Source of the DNA: Metabacillus mangrovi
GTDB lineage: Bacteria > Bacillota > Bacilli > Bacillales > Bacillaceae
Direction: 5' to 3'
Assembly: GCF_009711125.1 (NCBI RefSeq)
Contig: NZ_WMIB01000001.1
Coordinates: 620,001 to 684,000 of the forward strand
DNA length: 64,000 nucleotides
Every line of letters starts with the position of its first letter. Within the stretch, counting starts at the first letter, position 1. The notes under the pieces are model-generated. The model was not told where the DNA came from and searched no databases. It worked only from the letters and a program-made list of their open reading frames with translations. Positions 9,306 to 18,798 of this stretch are shown here, piece after piece. The translations under genes were made by a program, and so were the position numbers.

Positions 9306-9451
9306 TTGATTTTTCACACCTGTTGATTGGAGCGAAAGGCGTGAGACTCCGAGCTGAGAGCAGCGGGACAGGTGAGACCCCGCAGTCGCGCAGCGGCGAG
9401 GAGGCTCACCGCCCGCCCCTGGATGAGCGAACGCCTGCCAGCTGCAATCAA
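9306..9451 (+). repeat. Dispersed intergenic repeat, copy A
   Basis: A 146-bp GC-rich element between yqgB and the chemotaxis gene. It contains inverted ends TTGATTG (9323-9329) and CAATCAA (9445-9451) and internal GGTGAG/CTCACC arms. Similar GC-rich repeats with GGGACAGGTGAGACCCCGC are common in intergenic DNA of many Bacillaceae (remembered, not searched). A diverged copy lies at 49316-49434 on the other strand. Confidence 0.7.
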
Positions 9452-9487
9452 CAACCAAGTTTAATAGATCTTAAAAAATAGAAAAGG

Positions 9488-9518
9488 AAAAGCCGGAGCG
9501 GAAGCCGCCCCGGCTTTT
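9488..9518. terminator. Bidirectional terminator between yqgB and mcp
   Basis: AAAAGCCGG/CCGGCTTTT stem (9488-9496 with 9510-9518) enclosing an inner GCGG/CCGC stem. T-runs are formed on both strands between the convergent genes. Confidence 0.85.
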
Positions 9519-9536
9519 TCGTTCATGATTGTTCGA

Positions 9537-11288
9537 TCAGCTTGCTGTGTGAAATCTTCTTGATAAATCGGAAAGTTCACCGGAAAGAATGGTCAGCTTG
9601 CTGCCGATTTCATGCGTGTGATTGATCTGAATCATCTGTTCTTCTGAAGATGCAAGCATCTGCTCTGCGCTCGCAAGTGTTTCCTGAGAAACAGATACGA
9701 AGTTTTCTGCAGACTGCTCCATCCCCGGCAGACTCTCATGCAGGGCTCGCATATTTTCTTTCATTTCCTTCAGTTTCCCATTAACCCCTGTCATTTCTTG
9801 CATTAAATGATCAAAGGAGAATCTGGATTCTTCTGCTGCACTTAAATGAGATTTAAGGCTGCCATGAAGATTGCTGAACTCGTCTGCAGCTTTGTTCGAA
9901 ATATTTTCCATCATTAAGATGGTGCCTCTTATTTCCTCTGCAGCTTTTGATGACTGATCTGCAAGTTTTCGCACTTCATCAGCCACAACAGCAAAACCCT
10001 TGCCTGCCTCTCCGGCTCTCGCCGCTTCAATCGCTGCGTTCAGCGCAAGAAGTTTTGTCTGTTCTGAAATCATCTGGATCAAAGCGACAACATTAGTAAT
10101 CGTACCGGAATGGTTTTTCACACTGCGGATTGTTTCGTTCATTTTTTCAAACTCCGACCCGAAAGCATGTATTTCCTTGATAAGCCCGGATATTTTGCTC
10201 TCGCCTTTACCGGCTGAGCTGTTCATACCATCAGCGCTTTTGAACAAATATTCCATGCTCGTAAGTGCCGTATTTATTTCGCTTTTCATCTGATTAAAGG
10301 CTGACACATTCGTTTCAGACGTTTTAGCAGTCTGTTCTGCACCCAGTTTTACGACCTTGATCGCTTCAACGAGCTGCTTGTTTTGCTCCAGCACATCAGC
10401 AGAAGAAGCTGTCAGCTCCGTTCCGGTCTCAGATAAATTGACTGTAGTGGAATTCATATTGCTCAGCATAAGCCGCATTTGTGCAATCATTTGATTAAAG
10501 CTTGTGATCAGAGATTTGATCTCCGGGATTTCGGTTTTGATCTCGCGCCCTGCTGAAAGGTTTCCTTCTCTGACTTCTTTCATTACAGTTCTCAGCTCAG
10601 ATAAAGGGTTTGTAAGCCCTCTTACAAAGAAAACAATAATCAGCGTCGCTGCCGCTATACTGATCGCTACCGTCCATGCAGTGAAAACAGCAAGTGAATA
10701 AATTGGCTCGAGATAGCTCTCTGTTTCTACAGCGATCATTAGGATGCCCTTCAATTCCTGGATTTCCATAATGGAAAATGTATAATCTGTACCGGCAACC
10801 TTTTCATGGATGACAGTTTGCTTTTCTTTCGATGCAAGCTTCTGCAGCTCTTCAAATTTGAGAGGCTCTCCGGTACCTTCGAGCATTTCTGCACTGCTGT
10901 CGGTGAGGAGGTAGAAATCTGCATTCAGCCCATCCTGTACGAGCTGGCTTGACTGTTTCGGAAGAACACTCTTTTCAAAACGTTTTAAAAATCCCTCTTC
11001 ATCCCCAACGTAAGCGAACATTAAATTCGAAGCGATTTCATTTGTCGTATTTACCTCGCGCTCCAGCCTGTTTTCAATAATCGAAATGGTTGTGTGCTTC
11101 GCTTTCTGATAAGAGGTGATCCCGACTGATAATACGGAAGTAACTAATATAAAAAGAACAAGTGCAATAATCCTGAACCGGAGGCTGAGTCCATTTCCTT
11201 TAAACGGAACTTTTTTGAGGGGCGCCAGAATGGTTTCCTTTGAAGGCAGGGAAAAAGCAGATATGTGCTTAAGCAGCGCTTTCTTCAT
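9537..11288 (-). CDS. Methyl-accepting chemotaxis protein
   Basis: Membrane chemoreceptor of 583 residues that would signal through CheA/CheW. Membrane segments lie at about 39-59 and 200-222 and enclose a periplasm-side sensor domain of about 140 residues. A HAMP linker follows ([20 protein letters not shown]), then a long coiled-coil signalling domain with the invariant hairpin-tip core [20 protein letters not shown] and ADEVRKLA. The ligand is unknown. The ATG at 11288 has AAGGAG 12 bases upstream; a TTG eight codons earlier overlaps that site. In B. subtilis the yqgB-yqfZ interval does not hold a chemoreceptor, so this looks like a lineage-specific insertion. It shares a terminator with convergent yqgB. 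Confidence 0.93.
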   Translation of the reverse strand: MKKALLKHISAFSLPSKETILAPLKKVPFKGNGLSLRFRIIALVLFILVTSVLSVGITSYQKAKHTTISIIENRLEREVNTTNEIASNLMFAYVGDEEGFLKRFEKSVLPKQSSQLVQDGLNADFYLLTDSSAEMLEGTGEPLKFEELQKLASKEKQTVIHEKVAGTDYTFSIMEIQELKGILMIAVETESYLEPIYSLAVFTAWTVAISIAAATLIIVFFVRGLTNPLSELRTVMKEVREGNLSAGREIKTEIPEIKSLITSFNQMIAQMRLMLSNMNSTTVNLSETGTELTASSADVLEQNKQLVEAIKVVKLGAEQTAKTSETNVSAFNQMKSEINTALTSMEYLFKSADGMNSSAGKGESKISGLIKEIHAFGSEFEKMNETIRSVKNHSGTITNVVALIQMISEQTKLLALNAAIEAARAGEAGKGFAVVADEVRKLADQSSKAAEEIRGTILMMENISNKAADEFSNLHGSLKSHLSAAEESRFSFDHLMQEMTGVNGKLKEMKENMRALHESLPGMEQSAENFVSVSQETLASAEQMLASSEEQMIQINHTHEIGSKLTILSGELSDLSRRFHTAS

Positions 11289-11312
11289 GAGGGAATATTT
11301 CTCCTTTTGCAA

Positions 11313-11604
11313 TCTATTTTAGAACTATACTTAAATTATCCCAGAAAAATGTTAAGATAATGTAAATTATCCATTAATTTTTGCTGAACTCTGTCGAAAC
11401 TAAAGACTTTTTACTCATATTTCTATCTTCCCCTCGCTTTCCACTCAGCCTTTCAGCCCTTATAAGCTCTTTTTCACCTGTGCCTCAGTTCCCGGATGCC
11501 GCACCTTTTTAGAGCAAGCCTCTGTCTGAATCCCGTAAAACCGGTATAAGTCAAGATGGACAAGCATATCTTTTAGCAAATACCGCTAAAGGGATGAGAA
11601 CACG
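11313..11604. other. Intergenic region mcp-yqfZ
   Basis: AT-rich 292-bp gap between divergent genes. It must hold the promoters of both, but I see no convincing -35/-10 pair, no SigmaD-type element and no hairpin that I would name. Confidence 0.4.
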
Positions 11605-11925
11605 TTGAAAAGACTTATTCTGCTTTGCTCGATCGCATTGATCTCCTATATCATTTATTACGATCTGAGTGCAGGCACGCTGCCTGCTCCTGCCCGTGAC
11701 GCTGTATATGCCAGTGCCCCCGGCCCTGAGGAGACTGAAAAGACCTATAAAGAATTGACAGTTCAAAGCGGGGAATCTGTACTGATGCTGATCAACCGGG
11801 TGAACCAGCATTCCATTCCAGTGCCGCTTGAAGAAGCAGCAGAAGATTTTGAACGTCTGAATCCCGGTGCCGAGGCAAGCAGCATCCGGATAGGACAAAC
11901 CTATAAATTTCCTTTATATGAGTAG
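11605..11925 (+). CDS. yqfZ: Small LysM-like protein YqfZ
   Basis: Protein of 106 residues with one N-terminal membrane segment or uncleaved signal (LILLCSIALISYIIYY) and an extracytoplasmic C-terminal half that resembles a LysM peptidoglycan-binding repeat (YKELTVQSGESVLMLINRVN, then IRIGQTYKFPLY). It sits just upstream of ispG, as yqfZ does in B. subtilis, where it is proposed to act in the cell wall. The start is TTG with an AAAGGGAT site about 11 bases upstream. The role is inferred from the domain only. Confidence 0.75.
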   Translation: MKRLILLCSIALISYIIYYDLSAGTLPAPARDAVYASAPGPEETEKTYKELTVQSGESVLMLINRVNQHSIPVPLEEAAEDFERLNPGAEASSIRIGQTYKFPLYE

Positions 11926-12032
11926 CCGGCTGTTCGATTTCCTTGTCAATTCCTCTGAATCACTGATACAATGTGATAGGAAAAGACATTCCACCGGATA
12001 TAAAACCTATATGAATAAGGAGCGATCCACTC

Positions 12033-13160
12033 GTGGGAGAAATCACACATCGTACAAAGACTCGTCCCGTTAAAGTCGGCAATTTAACAATTGGCGGAAG
12101 CAACGAGCTGATTATACAAAGCATGACAACAACTAAAACACATGACGTAGAAGCAACGGTTGCAGAGATAAACCGTCTTGAAGAAGCAGGCTGCCAGGTT
12201 GTACGGGTAGCATGTCCTGATGAGCGCGCAGCGGATGCCATCGCAGAAATTAAGAAGCGGATCAACATCCCTCTTGTCGTTGATATTCATTTTGATTATA
12301 AACTCGCCCTCAAAGCGATTGAAGGCGGAGCAGATAAAATACGGATTAACCCTGGCAACATCGGGCGCAAGGAAAAGGTCGAGGCGGTCGTGAATGCTGC
12401 CAAGGCAAAAGGCATCCCGATCCGGATTGGCGTCAACGCAGGTTCACTTGAAAAAAGAATTCTCGAAAAGTATGGATATCCTACAGCTGATGGGATGGTG
12501 GAAAGCGCCCTTCATCACATTAAAATTCTTGAGGATCTCGATTTTCACGATATTATCGTATCCATGAAGGCATCTGATGTAAATCTTGCCATTGAAGCCT
12601 ATGAGAAAGCGGCTAAGGCATTTGATTACCCGCTCCATCTCGGCATCACTGAGTCAGGCACCCTTTTCGCCGGTACGGTTAAAAGTGCAGCAGGACTCGG
12701 CGCAATCCTTCATAAAGGAATCGGGAACACACTGCGTATTTCTTTGAGTGCCGATCCGGTAGAAGAAATCAAAGTGGCAAGAGAGCTCCTGAAATCATAC
12801 GGGCTCGCTTCCAATGCCGCTACACTGATCTCCTGCCCTACTTGCGGACGGATTGAAATCGATTTGATCAGCATCGCAAACGAGGTCGAGGAATACATCT
12901 CCACCATCAAAGCTCCGATTAAAGTGGCGGTGCTCGGATGCGCGGTAAACGGTCCGGGTGAAGCAAGGGAAGCGGACATCGGGATTGCAGGAGCCAGAAA
13001 AGAAGGCCTGCTGTTCATGAAAGGGCAAATTGTGCGCAAAGTGCCTGAGGCCACCATGGTCGAAGAACTGAAAAAGGAAATCGACAAGCTGGCTGAAGCA
13101 CATTATGCGAAAGAAGCCGCTGAAAAAGAAGAAGCTGAAAAAAACAAAATACAGGCATAA
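12033..13160 (+). CDS. ispG: 4-hydroxy-3-methylbut-2-en-1-yl diphosphate synthase IspG
   Basis: Penultimate enzyme of the MEP isoprenoid pathway: it reduces 2-C-methyl-D-erythritol 2,4-cyclodiphosphate to HMBPP with a [4Fe-4S] cluster. Length 375. The N-terminal TIM-barrel part includes MTTTKTHDV and INPGNIG; cluster ligands are Cys268 and Cys271 (SCPTCGR), Cys303 (GCAVNGPGE) and Glu310. The start is GTG at 12033 after AAGGAGCG. The C-terminus has a charged Ala/Glu/Lys tail of about 20 residues beyond the conserved domain. The partner enzyme gene ispH is 8 kb away in the same window. A strong terminator follows. Confidence 0.96.
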   Translation: MGEITHRTKTRPVKVGNLTIGGSNELIIQSMTTTKTHDVEATVAEINRLEEAGCQVVRVACPDERAADAIAEIKKRINIPLVVDIHFDYKLALKAIEGGADKIRINPGNIGRKEKVEAVVNAAKAKGIPIRIGVNAGSLEKRILEKYGYPTADGMVESALHHIKILEDLDFHDIIVSMKASDVNLAIEAYEKAAKAFDYPLHLGITESGTLFAGTVKSAAGLGAILHKGIGNTLRISLSADPVEEIKVARELLKSYGLASNAATLISCPTCGRIEIDLISIANEVEEYISTIKAPIKVAVLGCAVNGPGEAREADIGIAGARKEGLLFMKGQIVRKVPEATMVEELKKEIDKLAEAHYAKEAAEKEEAEKNKIQA

Positions 13161-13193
13161 AAAAACCGGGCACATTAGATGTGCCCGGTTTTT
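13161..13193. terminator. Bidirectional terminator between ispG and yqfX
   Basis: AAAACCGGGCACAT/ATGTGCCCGGTTTT stem with a 3-nt loop and T-runs on both strands, between convergent genes. Confidence 0.9.
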
Positions 13194-13196
13194 CAA

Positions 13197-13580
13197 TTAA
13201 AAGAACGGAGTTACAAACAGGCCAAGGATCAGCGATACTGCTCCAATCCCGATTGCCCATGATCCAAGCGTTTTAGCGCCTTTTCTTCTTGCGACAAAGC
13301 CCACGATCAAACCTGCCGCTCCGAGAATAACCGGAAGCAGGAACAGGGAGATTACAGATAGAGCAATCGCAATGTAACCCGTTGTTCTGCCTTCAGCAGC
13401 CCCATCGCGGTCTCCATCTTCGTACCGTTCTTCTTCACGGTATGATTGTACGGGAGGTGCGATTTCAGTTGCTGATTCTTCCTTATATTCACGGTCCAAT
13501 TCACTGCGGTTATTTAAACCATTCACCTGATCGGAATTGGTCATATATCCGTGATCTTCAAATCGTCTTTCATCTGCCAT
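13197..13580 (-). CDS. yqfX: YqfX-like small membrane protein
   Basis: Protein of 127 residues, close to B. subtilis YqfX in size and position. The first 65 residues are hydrophilic and acidic (many Glu, Asp, Arg); two hydrophobic segments follow (about 67-95 and 103-127) with the small-residue pattern ILGAAGLIVGFVARRKG. The family has no assigned function. The ATG at 13580 follows GAGGGGAAAGGA; the frame extends 11 codons further without a site. It is convergent with ispG and divergent from yqfW. Confidence 0.78.
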   Translation of the reverse strand: MADERRFEDHGYMTNSDQVNGLNNRSELDREYKEESATEIAPPVQSYREEERYEDGDRDGAAEGRTTGYIAIALSVISLFLLPVILGAAGLIVGFVARRKGAKTLGSWAIGIGAVSLILGLFVTPFF

Positions 13581-13707
13581 TCCTTTCCCCTCACTTTCAA
13601 GTATAAGGAGCATTCTTTAGTATGCAGTGTCCGCCGGCAATTATTCATTGCAGTTTATGAAGGGGATTGTGATAAACTGGGGAAAGAATTAAAAAGGAGT
13701 GTCTGCA

Positions 13708-14280
13708 ATGCTGCGTTTAGGAATTGATATCGACGGGACGATTACCCCGCCGGAAACGTTTGTGCCTTATCTGAATAAGTCGTTTAAAAAACAAATCACC
13801 CTTGATGATATTAAGGACTATGATCTGACAAAAGCCCTTGAAGTAAGCTATGAGGAGCTGGACCGGTGGATGGATGAATTTGAACCGGTCATCTATGGCG
13901 AAGCCCCCGTTACAAAAGGAGCAAAAGAAATCCTCGGCAGATGGAAGGAGAAGCACCAGCTGATTTTTATCAGTGCACGAGGCCTCCACCTTTACGATAC
14001 AACGCTGAGCTGGTTCAAAAAGAATGAAGTGTCCTATCACAGCATCGAGCTGGTCGGTTCCCACGACAAACTTGAAGCCGTCCGGAAACATCAGGTGGAC
14101 GTCTTTTTTGAAGATAAACATGATAACGCCTGCATCATCAGTGAAACATTCCAGATTCCGGTGATTCTGTTTAATACACCGTATAACCAGGATCCTGTCC
14201 CTTCGCGTGTAGTCAGGGTCAACAGCTGGTATGAGGCCGAGGAATGGATCAGACGCAGTGAAATCGAGAAGAACGGATAA
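13708..14280 (+). CDS. yqfW: Putative 5'-nucleotidase-type HAD phosphatase YqfW
   Basis: HAD-superfamily hydrolase of 190 residues. Motif I is GIDIDGTI near residue 5, with the two Asp expected as nucleophile and acid; ISARG (residues about 91-95) fits motif II, and FFEDKHDN (about 134-141) fits the acidic motif. This is the pattern of the cytosolic deoxynucleotidase (NT5C) group. The actual substrate is unknown. GGAG lies 8 bases before the ATG at 13708; an in-frame GTG three codons earlier overlaps that site. It is convergent with zur over a shared terminator. Confidence 0.8.
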   Translation: MLRLGIDIDGTITPPETFVPYLNKSFKKQITLDDIKDYDLTKALEVSYEELDRWMDEFEPVIYGEAPVTKGAKEILGRWKEKHQLIFISARGLHLYDTTLSWFKKNEVSYHSIELVGSHDKLEAVRKHQVDVFFEDKHDNACIISETFQIPVILFNTPYNQDPVPSRVVRVNSWYEAEEWIRRSEIEKNG

Positions 14281-14310
14281 AAAGAGCTGCCGGTGCACCG
14301 GCAGCTCTTT
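14281..14310. terminator. Bidirectional terminator between yqfW and zur
   Basis: A perfect 30-bp palindrome: AAAGAGCTGCCGG/CCGGCAGCTCTTT around a TGCA centre, serving two convergent transcripts. Confidence 0.88.
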
Positions 14311-14316
14311 CTGTTT

Positions 14317-14724
14317 TCAGCATTCTGGACATTTCCCGTAAATTTCAAACTTATGGCCGCTCACATCATACCCTGCGAGATCATCCTTCAGCTTTTCCAT
14401 CGGACAAGAATGAAGCTCTTTTGTTTTCCCGCATTCCATACAGATGAAATGGTGATGGTGATGCGAATGGTTGCATGTAAACCTGAACTGCTTCTCACCG
14501 GATAGTTCCGTCGTTTCCAATATCCCCAGCTCTGCAAACAAAGACAGATTCCGGTAGATCGTATCAAAGCTGAGACCCGGATAATCAGGCTTCATACTTT
14601 CGAGTACATCTTTGGCGGTCTGATATTTATTGCTTTTCTCAAAGAACGAGAGCATTTCCTCCCGCTTGTTTGTATATTTGTATCCTGATTCCTTTAGCAT
14701 TTGAAGTGCCTGCTCTAACTTCAT
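14317..14724 (-). CDS. zur: Zinc uptake regulator Zur (Fur family)
   Basis: Zinc-sensing Fur-family repressor of 135 residues. The N-terminal winged helix contains [13 protein letters not shown], the DNA-recognition part. Metal sites are seen in [13 protein letters not shown] and in the final YGKCPEC, whose two CxxC pairs hold structural zinc. The family match is to Bacillus Zur rather than Fur or PerR (TNKRE and [12 protein letters not shown]). The protein stops right at the second CxxC and lacks the roughly 10-residue tail of B. subtilis Zur. It overlaps the end of znuB by 4 bp (ATGA type), so regulator and transporter are translated from one message, and Zur should control its own operon. 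Confidence 0.95.
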   Translation of the reverse strand: MKLEQALQMLKESGYKYTNKREEMLSFFEKSNKYQTAKDVLESMKPDYPGLSFDTIYRNLSLFAELGILETTELSGEKQFRFTCNHSHHHHHFICMECGKTKELHSCPMEKLKDDLAGYDVSGHKFEIYGKCPEC

Positions 14725-15563
14725 TGTACATATCCCCTTTTAAACCTGCCTGCCAGGATCGCAAGTGCCAGTGTGAGTATGTTGAGCACCACTATCGTTC
14801 CTCCCGGAGCAAGATCTAAATGATAAGCAAGAATTAACCCTATCATAACAGACAATTCCCCAAAAATCACGGCTAAAAGGATGGCCTGCTTAAAGCCCCT
14901 GGCAAGCTTTATGCTTGCCGCCACAGGCAAGGTCATGAGAGAAGACACGAGCAAAATGCCGACAATCCTCATTGAAGCTGCAATGACTAAGGCCACTGTC
15001 AGAATAAAAATCAAATGAATCCATTTTGCACGGATGCCGGAAGCTTTCGCATGCTCTTCATCAAAAGAAAGCACGAACAGCTCTTTATAAAGCACCGTGA
15101 CGACCAAGATGACAAACGCGGAAATGCCCGCTACCAGGTAGAAGTCTGAACGGGTAACAACCGATACGCTGCCGAACAGGTAGTCAAGCAAGTCCTTGTT
15201 GAACCCATCCGCAAGTGAAATGAAAATGGCCCCGATCCCGATGCCTCCGGACAAAATGATCGGGATGGCCAACTCCTGGTAATGCTTGTAGAGACTGCGT
15301 AGCCGTTCGATCATCAAGGATCCGGTAACCGAAAAAGCCATCCCCATATAAAGCGGGTTAACGCCTGCAAAAATCCCCATTTTTTTTTCGAGGAACAGGC
15401 TCGCGGCAATCCCTGCGAGGGTCACGTGACTCAACGCATCAGCGATGAGCGACAGCCTGCGGACTACGATATAGACTCCAAGCAGCGGAGCGATCAAGCC
15501 GATGAGCAGACCTGAAAATAAAGCGTTCTGTAAAAATTCGTATTCGAAAAAAGGACTAATCAT
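14721..15563 (-). CDS. znuB: Zinc ABC transporter permease ZnuB
   Basis: Membrane permease of a group-9 (metal) ABC importer, 280 residues, with about eight hydrophobic segments and the ABC-3 family pattern [32 protein letters not shown] near residues 19-50 (only its core is diagnostic: [16 protein letters not shown]). Zinc rather than manganese is inferred from coupling to zur. The stop overlaps the zur start by 4 bp and the start overlaps znuC by 8 bp. GGGAGG precedes the ATG. No gene for a substrate-binding protein (ZnuA) is adjacent, so it must lie elsewhere. Confidence 0.93.
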   Translation of the reverse strand: MISPFFEYEFLQNALFSGLLIGLIAPLLGVYIVVRRLSLIADALSHVTLAGIAASLFLEKKMGIFAGVNPLYMGMAFSVTGSLMIERLRSLYKHYQELAIPIILSGGIGIGAIFISLADGFNKDLLDYLFGSVSVVTRSDFYLVAGISAFVILVVTVLYKELFVLSFDEEHAKASGIRAKWIHLIFILTVALVIAASMRIVGILLVSSLMTLPVAASIKLARGFKQAILLAVIFGELSVMIGLILAYHLDLAPGGTIVVLNILTLALAILAGRFKRGYVQ

Positions 15564-16326
15564 GATGATGTGCCTCCCCGTGATGGTCGTGGGTCAGTAC
15601 ATGCACTGGATGCCCGTAGAATTCAGAAAGGTTGTCCAATTCATCAAAAGCAGCAGGAGAACCGTGGAAGTGCAGGGTTTTGTTCAGGCAGGCCACCTCG
15701 GTGACTGTATCTGAAACGGTTCCGATATCATGGGTGACCAGAATCAGGGTGATGCCAAGCCTTGTATTCAGGTCCTTAAGCATCCGGTAAAAACTTTCCA
15801 CTGATGCTGAATCCACACCTACTGTCGGCTCATCCAAGATCAGCAGTTTCGGATCACTGACAAGCGCGCGGGCGATAAAGGTACGCTGCTGCTGGCCCCC
15901 GGAAAGCCCCCCGATATTCCTTCCGGATAAATCGCTTAAACCGACTGCCTCGATTGCCTTTTCCACCTTCAGGCGGTCTTCCCCGTTCATCCGTTTAAAA
16001 AGACCGAGCTTACTTGTCAGTCCGCTGGCGACAACTTCAAAAACAGATGCCGGAAAACCGGTATTAAAGCTGTTCGCTTTTTGGGAAACAAACCCGATTT
16101 CATGGCGGTTCTTGAACTTGGCCGCCTCTTTTCCAAACAGCTTGATTGAGCCGCTCTGGGGTTTCAGCAGGCCCAGAATGCACTTCAAAAGAGTGGTTTT
16201 TCCCGAACCGTTCGGGCCTACGAGCCCGATAAAGGCTCCCTCGCGGACGGTCAGGTTGATTTGATCAAGCACTGGTGTGCGTTCATATGAATACGAAAGG
16301 TTTTCTATTTCAATAATTGGTTTCAT
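15556..16326 (-). CDS. znuC: Zinc ABC transporter ATP-binding protein ZnuC
   Basis: ATPase subunit of the zinc importer, 256 residues. Walker A GPNGSGKT is at 37-44, the signature LSGGQ at 141-145, Walker B LLILDEP with TVGVD shortly after, and the switch His in VTHDIG. The last 20 residues are rich in His ([18 protein letters not shown]), which may bind zinc. It is the first gene of znuC-znuB-zur. A degenerate Zur-like box lies 32 bp upstream of the start, and a terminator of the preceding gene yqfU lies further up. Confidence 0.93.
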   Translation of the reverse strand: MKPIIEIENLSYSYERTPVLDQINLTVREGAFIGLVGPNGSGKTTLLKCILGLLKPQSGSIKLFGKEAAKFKNRHEIGFVSQKANSFNTGFPASVFEVVASGLTSKLGLFKRMNGEDRLKVEKAIEAVGLSDLSGRNIGGLSGGQQQRTFIARALVSDPKLLILDEPTVGVDSASVESFYRMLKDLNTRLGITLILVTHDIGTVSDTVTEVACLNKTLHFHGSPAAFDELDNLSEFYGHPVHVLTHDHHGEAHHHD

Positions 16327-16357
16327 TGCCTTTCACCTCTTGTAAAAAAGTCAAGGG

Positions 16358-16372
16358 TAAGAATCATTCCGA
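16358..16372 (-). promoter_or_regulatory. Candidate Zur box upstream of znuC
   Basis: TAAGAATCATTCCGA on the plus strand is a 7-1-7 imperfect dyad with 5 of 7 paired positions. It resembles the Bacillus Zur operator TCGTAATnATTACGA. Position and gene context support it; the half-sites are degenerate. Confidence 0.45.
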
Positions 16373-16380
16373 TTTGCATA

Positions 16381-16416
16381 ACAAAAATAAAATGGCTGTC
16401 AGTCTACAGCCATTTT
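16381..16416 (-). terminator. Terminator after yqfU
   Basis: AAAATGGCTGT/ACAGCCATTTT stem (16389-16399 with 16406-16416) followed on the minus strand by ATTTTTG. Confidence 0.82.
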
Positions 16417-16460
16417 AGATAACGTTGAAATTATACAAGGGTTCTTTGTAAATGTAAAGC

Positions 16461-17342
16461 TTAATGAATAGCGGATTTAAATCTCGCGCCCTGTGTTTCC
16501 TGGGTGTTCATAATGGTGATAAAGGCCGTTTCATCGATTTCCTGGATGATGGATTTCAGCTTGGTGACTTCGAGCCTGGTCACAACCGCATAAATGACCT
16601 CGGTCTCTGCATCTGAATATCCGCCCTTCCCCTTGAGCTTTGTTGTACCGCGGCCCAGACGGTGAAGAATGGCATCCGATACCTCTTCATAATGGTCGGT
16701 TACGATGATCACGGCCTTCGTTTCGTCCAGTCCCTGAATGACTGTGTCGATTGTTTTGAACGCGATGTAGTAAGCCATTACTGAATACATGGCCTGTTCC
16801 GGACCAAATACGAAGGCTGCCCACGCGAAAATGAAAATGTTGATGAACATGACAAACTCTCCAACCGAGAACGGAAGCCGCTTCGTCATCAGAATGCCGA
16901 GAATTTCCGTTCCGTCAAGCGTTCCTCCATTACGGATAACCAGTCCGACCCCAAGGCCGAGCAGGAGACCGCCAAAAACAGCGGCCAGAATCGGCTCGGA
17001 GGTAAACGGTTTAACATGATGAAGCGACTCCTCAATCACTGCAAGAGCCACTACCCCGAAGATGGAAGAAATCATAAAGGTTTTTCCTATATGCTTGTAT
17101 CCTGAATACAAAAAAGGAAGATTCAATACGACAACGAGTGTACCAAACCTGATCAGAGCAATTTCGGGCGGTGCCAGGTGGTCAAGAATCAGTGATATGC
17201 CGATAATCCCGCCATCAATGATACTATTTGGTATCAAAAACAGTTCGATTGCGGAAGCTGCAAGTCCAGCTCCTATTAAAATCATGATAAAACGGTAAAT
17301 GGTCCTTCCGATTCGTTCTTTCCTGTGCTGTCTTTTTCCCAT
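16461..17342 (-). CDS. yqfU: YitT/DUF2179 family membrane protein YqfU
   Basis: Membrane protein of 293 residues, the same length as B. subtilis YqfU. The first 200 residues form five to six hydrophobic segments with the YitT-family patterns [13 protein letters not shown] and [13 protein letters not shown]. The C-terminal 90 residues are soluble and match DUF2179 ([17 protein letters not shown], then LKGKGGYS). Function unknown; DUF2179 is suspected to bind a ligand. The ATG at 17342 has GGAGAGG upstream; the frame extends 43 codons further with no site and would run across the yqfT promoter region. It is divergent from yqfT. Confidence 0.85.
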   Translation of the reverse strand: MGKRQHRKERIGRTIYRFIMILIGAGLAASAIELFLIPNSIIDGGIIGISLILDHLAPPEIALIRFGTLVVVLNLPFLYSGYKHIGKTFMISSIFGVVALAVIEESLHHVKPFTSEPILAAVFGGLLLGLGVGLVIRNGGTLDGTEILGILMTKRLPFSVGEFVMFINIFIFAWAAFVFGPEQAMYSVMAYYIAFKTIDTVIQGLDETKAVIIVTDHYEEVSDAILHRLGRGTTKLKGKGGYSDAETEVIYAVVTRLEVTKLKSIIQEIDETAFITIMNTQETQGARFKSAIH

Positions 17343-17494
17343 TGTCCTCTCCTTCAGCAGTTGATTTTTAATCATGAAATGCTCCAAAACCCATATGTAT
17401 ATGGTATCCCTTGTCAAAAACAGCGGTGCTGCTTCCTGAACCGCGCACCATTTGGGCTGTAAGCCATACATTGAGGTGAGAGGAGGATTGACGC

Positions 17495-17749
17495 ATGATT
17501 TTATTTCAAAAAATTATTAACCAAAAAGTGAATTCCATTTCAGCTGATGACCTGCTAAAGCTTGCGAAGCAAAACCAGCTTGCGATTAACCCGGCACAGG
17601 CCTCACAGATTGTTTCGCTTATGAAAGGCAAAAACGTCAATATCTTTGATGAAGCGGAAAGAAGAAGACTGCTTGCTTCCATCGCAGCCATTACTTCACC
17701 CGCTACAGCCCAGCAGGTGGACCAGCTCTTTAAACAGTTTGTTAAATAG
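17495..17749 (+). CDS. yqfT: DUF2624 protein YqfT
   Basis: Soluble helical protein of 84 residues, in size and context like B. subtilis YqfT (DUF2624). The sequence shows an N-terminal [14 protein letters not shown] helix, then [20 protein letters not shown], a pattern like a small helical bundle. No catalytic motif. GAGGAGGA lies about 8 bases before the ATG. It is convergent with nfo; function unknown. Confidence 0.75.
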   Translation: MILFQKIINQKVNSISADDLLKLAKQNQLAINPAQASQIVSLMKGKNVNIFDEAERRRLLASIAAITSPATAQQVDQLFKQFVK

Positions 17750-17842
17750 CATATGATGCCGGACCTCACTCTATAACAGGTCCTTGCTCATTTATGTAAA
17801 GTTTGGGGTATGCTGAACCGTTTATTTGAACAAAACGATTGA

Positions 17843-17878
17843 AACCCCCGGCATGCCTGCCAGGCATTCGGGGGCTTT
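17843..17878. terminator. Bidirectional terminator between yqfT and nfo
   Basis: CCCCCGG-ATGCCT with AGGCAT-CGGGGG arms around a short loop, with T-rich stretches on both sides, between convergent genes. Confidence 0.8.
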
Positions 17879-17884
17879 TCATTT

Positions 17885-18787
17885 TTACAGGTTCTGCTGG
17901 TTAACGATTTTGTTAAGAACATCCTCATCAAATTGCTTGGAACGAATCATTTCGATTTCAAATTTATACGGAGGTTTTTTGTTCTTTTTATCTTCTCCGA
18001 CATAAGGAGTCTCAAGAATTTTCGGCACATTTTCCAGAGCCGGGTGGTGAACGATGGATAATAAGGCATCAAACCCGATATGGCCGAAGCCGAAATTTTC
18101 GTGTCGGTCTTTCCTTGCACCGATTGGATTTTTGCTGTCGTTCATGTGGAGCACCTTCAGCCTGTCAAGTCCGACAATCCGATCGAACTCCTCGAGGACA
18201 CCGTCAAAATTATTAATCAAATCGTAGCCGGCGTCATGAGTATGGCATGTGTCGAAGCAGACGGATAGATGCTCGCTGTACTTGACTCCTTCGATAATAC
18301 GCGCCAGCTCCTCAAAGTTTGAACCGATTTCCGATCCCTTTCCTGCCATCGTTTCCAGTGCAATTTGAACCGGCTGATCTTTTTCCAGCACTTCATTCAG
18401 ACCTTCAACGATTTTCCTGATTCCCTCATCCGTCCCTGCCCCTACATGAGCGCCTGGATGAAGGACAATCTGTTTTGCACCAAGGGCAGCTGTTCTCTCG
18501 ATCTCAGACCTGAGAAAAGTAACCCCCAGCTCAAACGTGTTCGGGTTGACGGAGTTTCCGATGTTAATAATATACGGTGCATGGACGATAATATTTTCGA
18601 TTCCGTTTTCCTGCATATGTGCAAGTCCCGCTTCTATATTCAGATCCTCTATGCTTTTGCGCCGCGTGTTCTGAGGAGCGCCTGTATACACCATAAAGGT
18701 ATTAGCTCCATATGAAGCCGCTTCCTGGCTGGCTGCCAAAAGCATATGCTTCCCGCTCATCGATACATGGGAACCGATTCTAAGCAT
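17885..18787 (-). CDS. nfo: Endonuclease IV Nfo
   Basis: AP endonuclease of base excision repair, 300 residues, a zinc-dependent TIM barrel that cuts 5' of abasic sites. The sequence begins [12 protein letters not shown] (with the family His), then [49 protein letters not shown] and HMNDSKN, which cover the metal-binding His, Glu and Asp residues. In B. subtilis Nfo (YqfS) acts in spores. GGAGAGG precedes the ATG. It starts 11 bp after the stop of cshB and is likely cotranscribed with it. Confidence 0.96.
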   Translation of the reverse strand: MLRIGSHVSMSGKHMLLAASQEAASYGANTFMVYTGAPQNTRRKSIEDLNIEAGLAHMQENGIENIIVHAPYIINIGNSVNPNTFELGVTFLRSEIERTAALGAKQIVLHPGAHVGAGTDEGIRKIVEGLNEVLEKDQPVQIALETMAGKGSEIGSNFEELARIIEGVKYSEHLSVCFDTCHTHDAGYDLINNFDGVLEEFDRIVGLDRLKVLHMNDSKNPIGARKDRHENFGFGHIGFDALLSIVHHPALENVPKILETPYVGEDKKNKKPPYKFEIEMIRSKQFDEDVLNKIVNQQNL

Positions 18788-18798
18788 AAAACCCTCTC

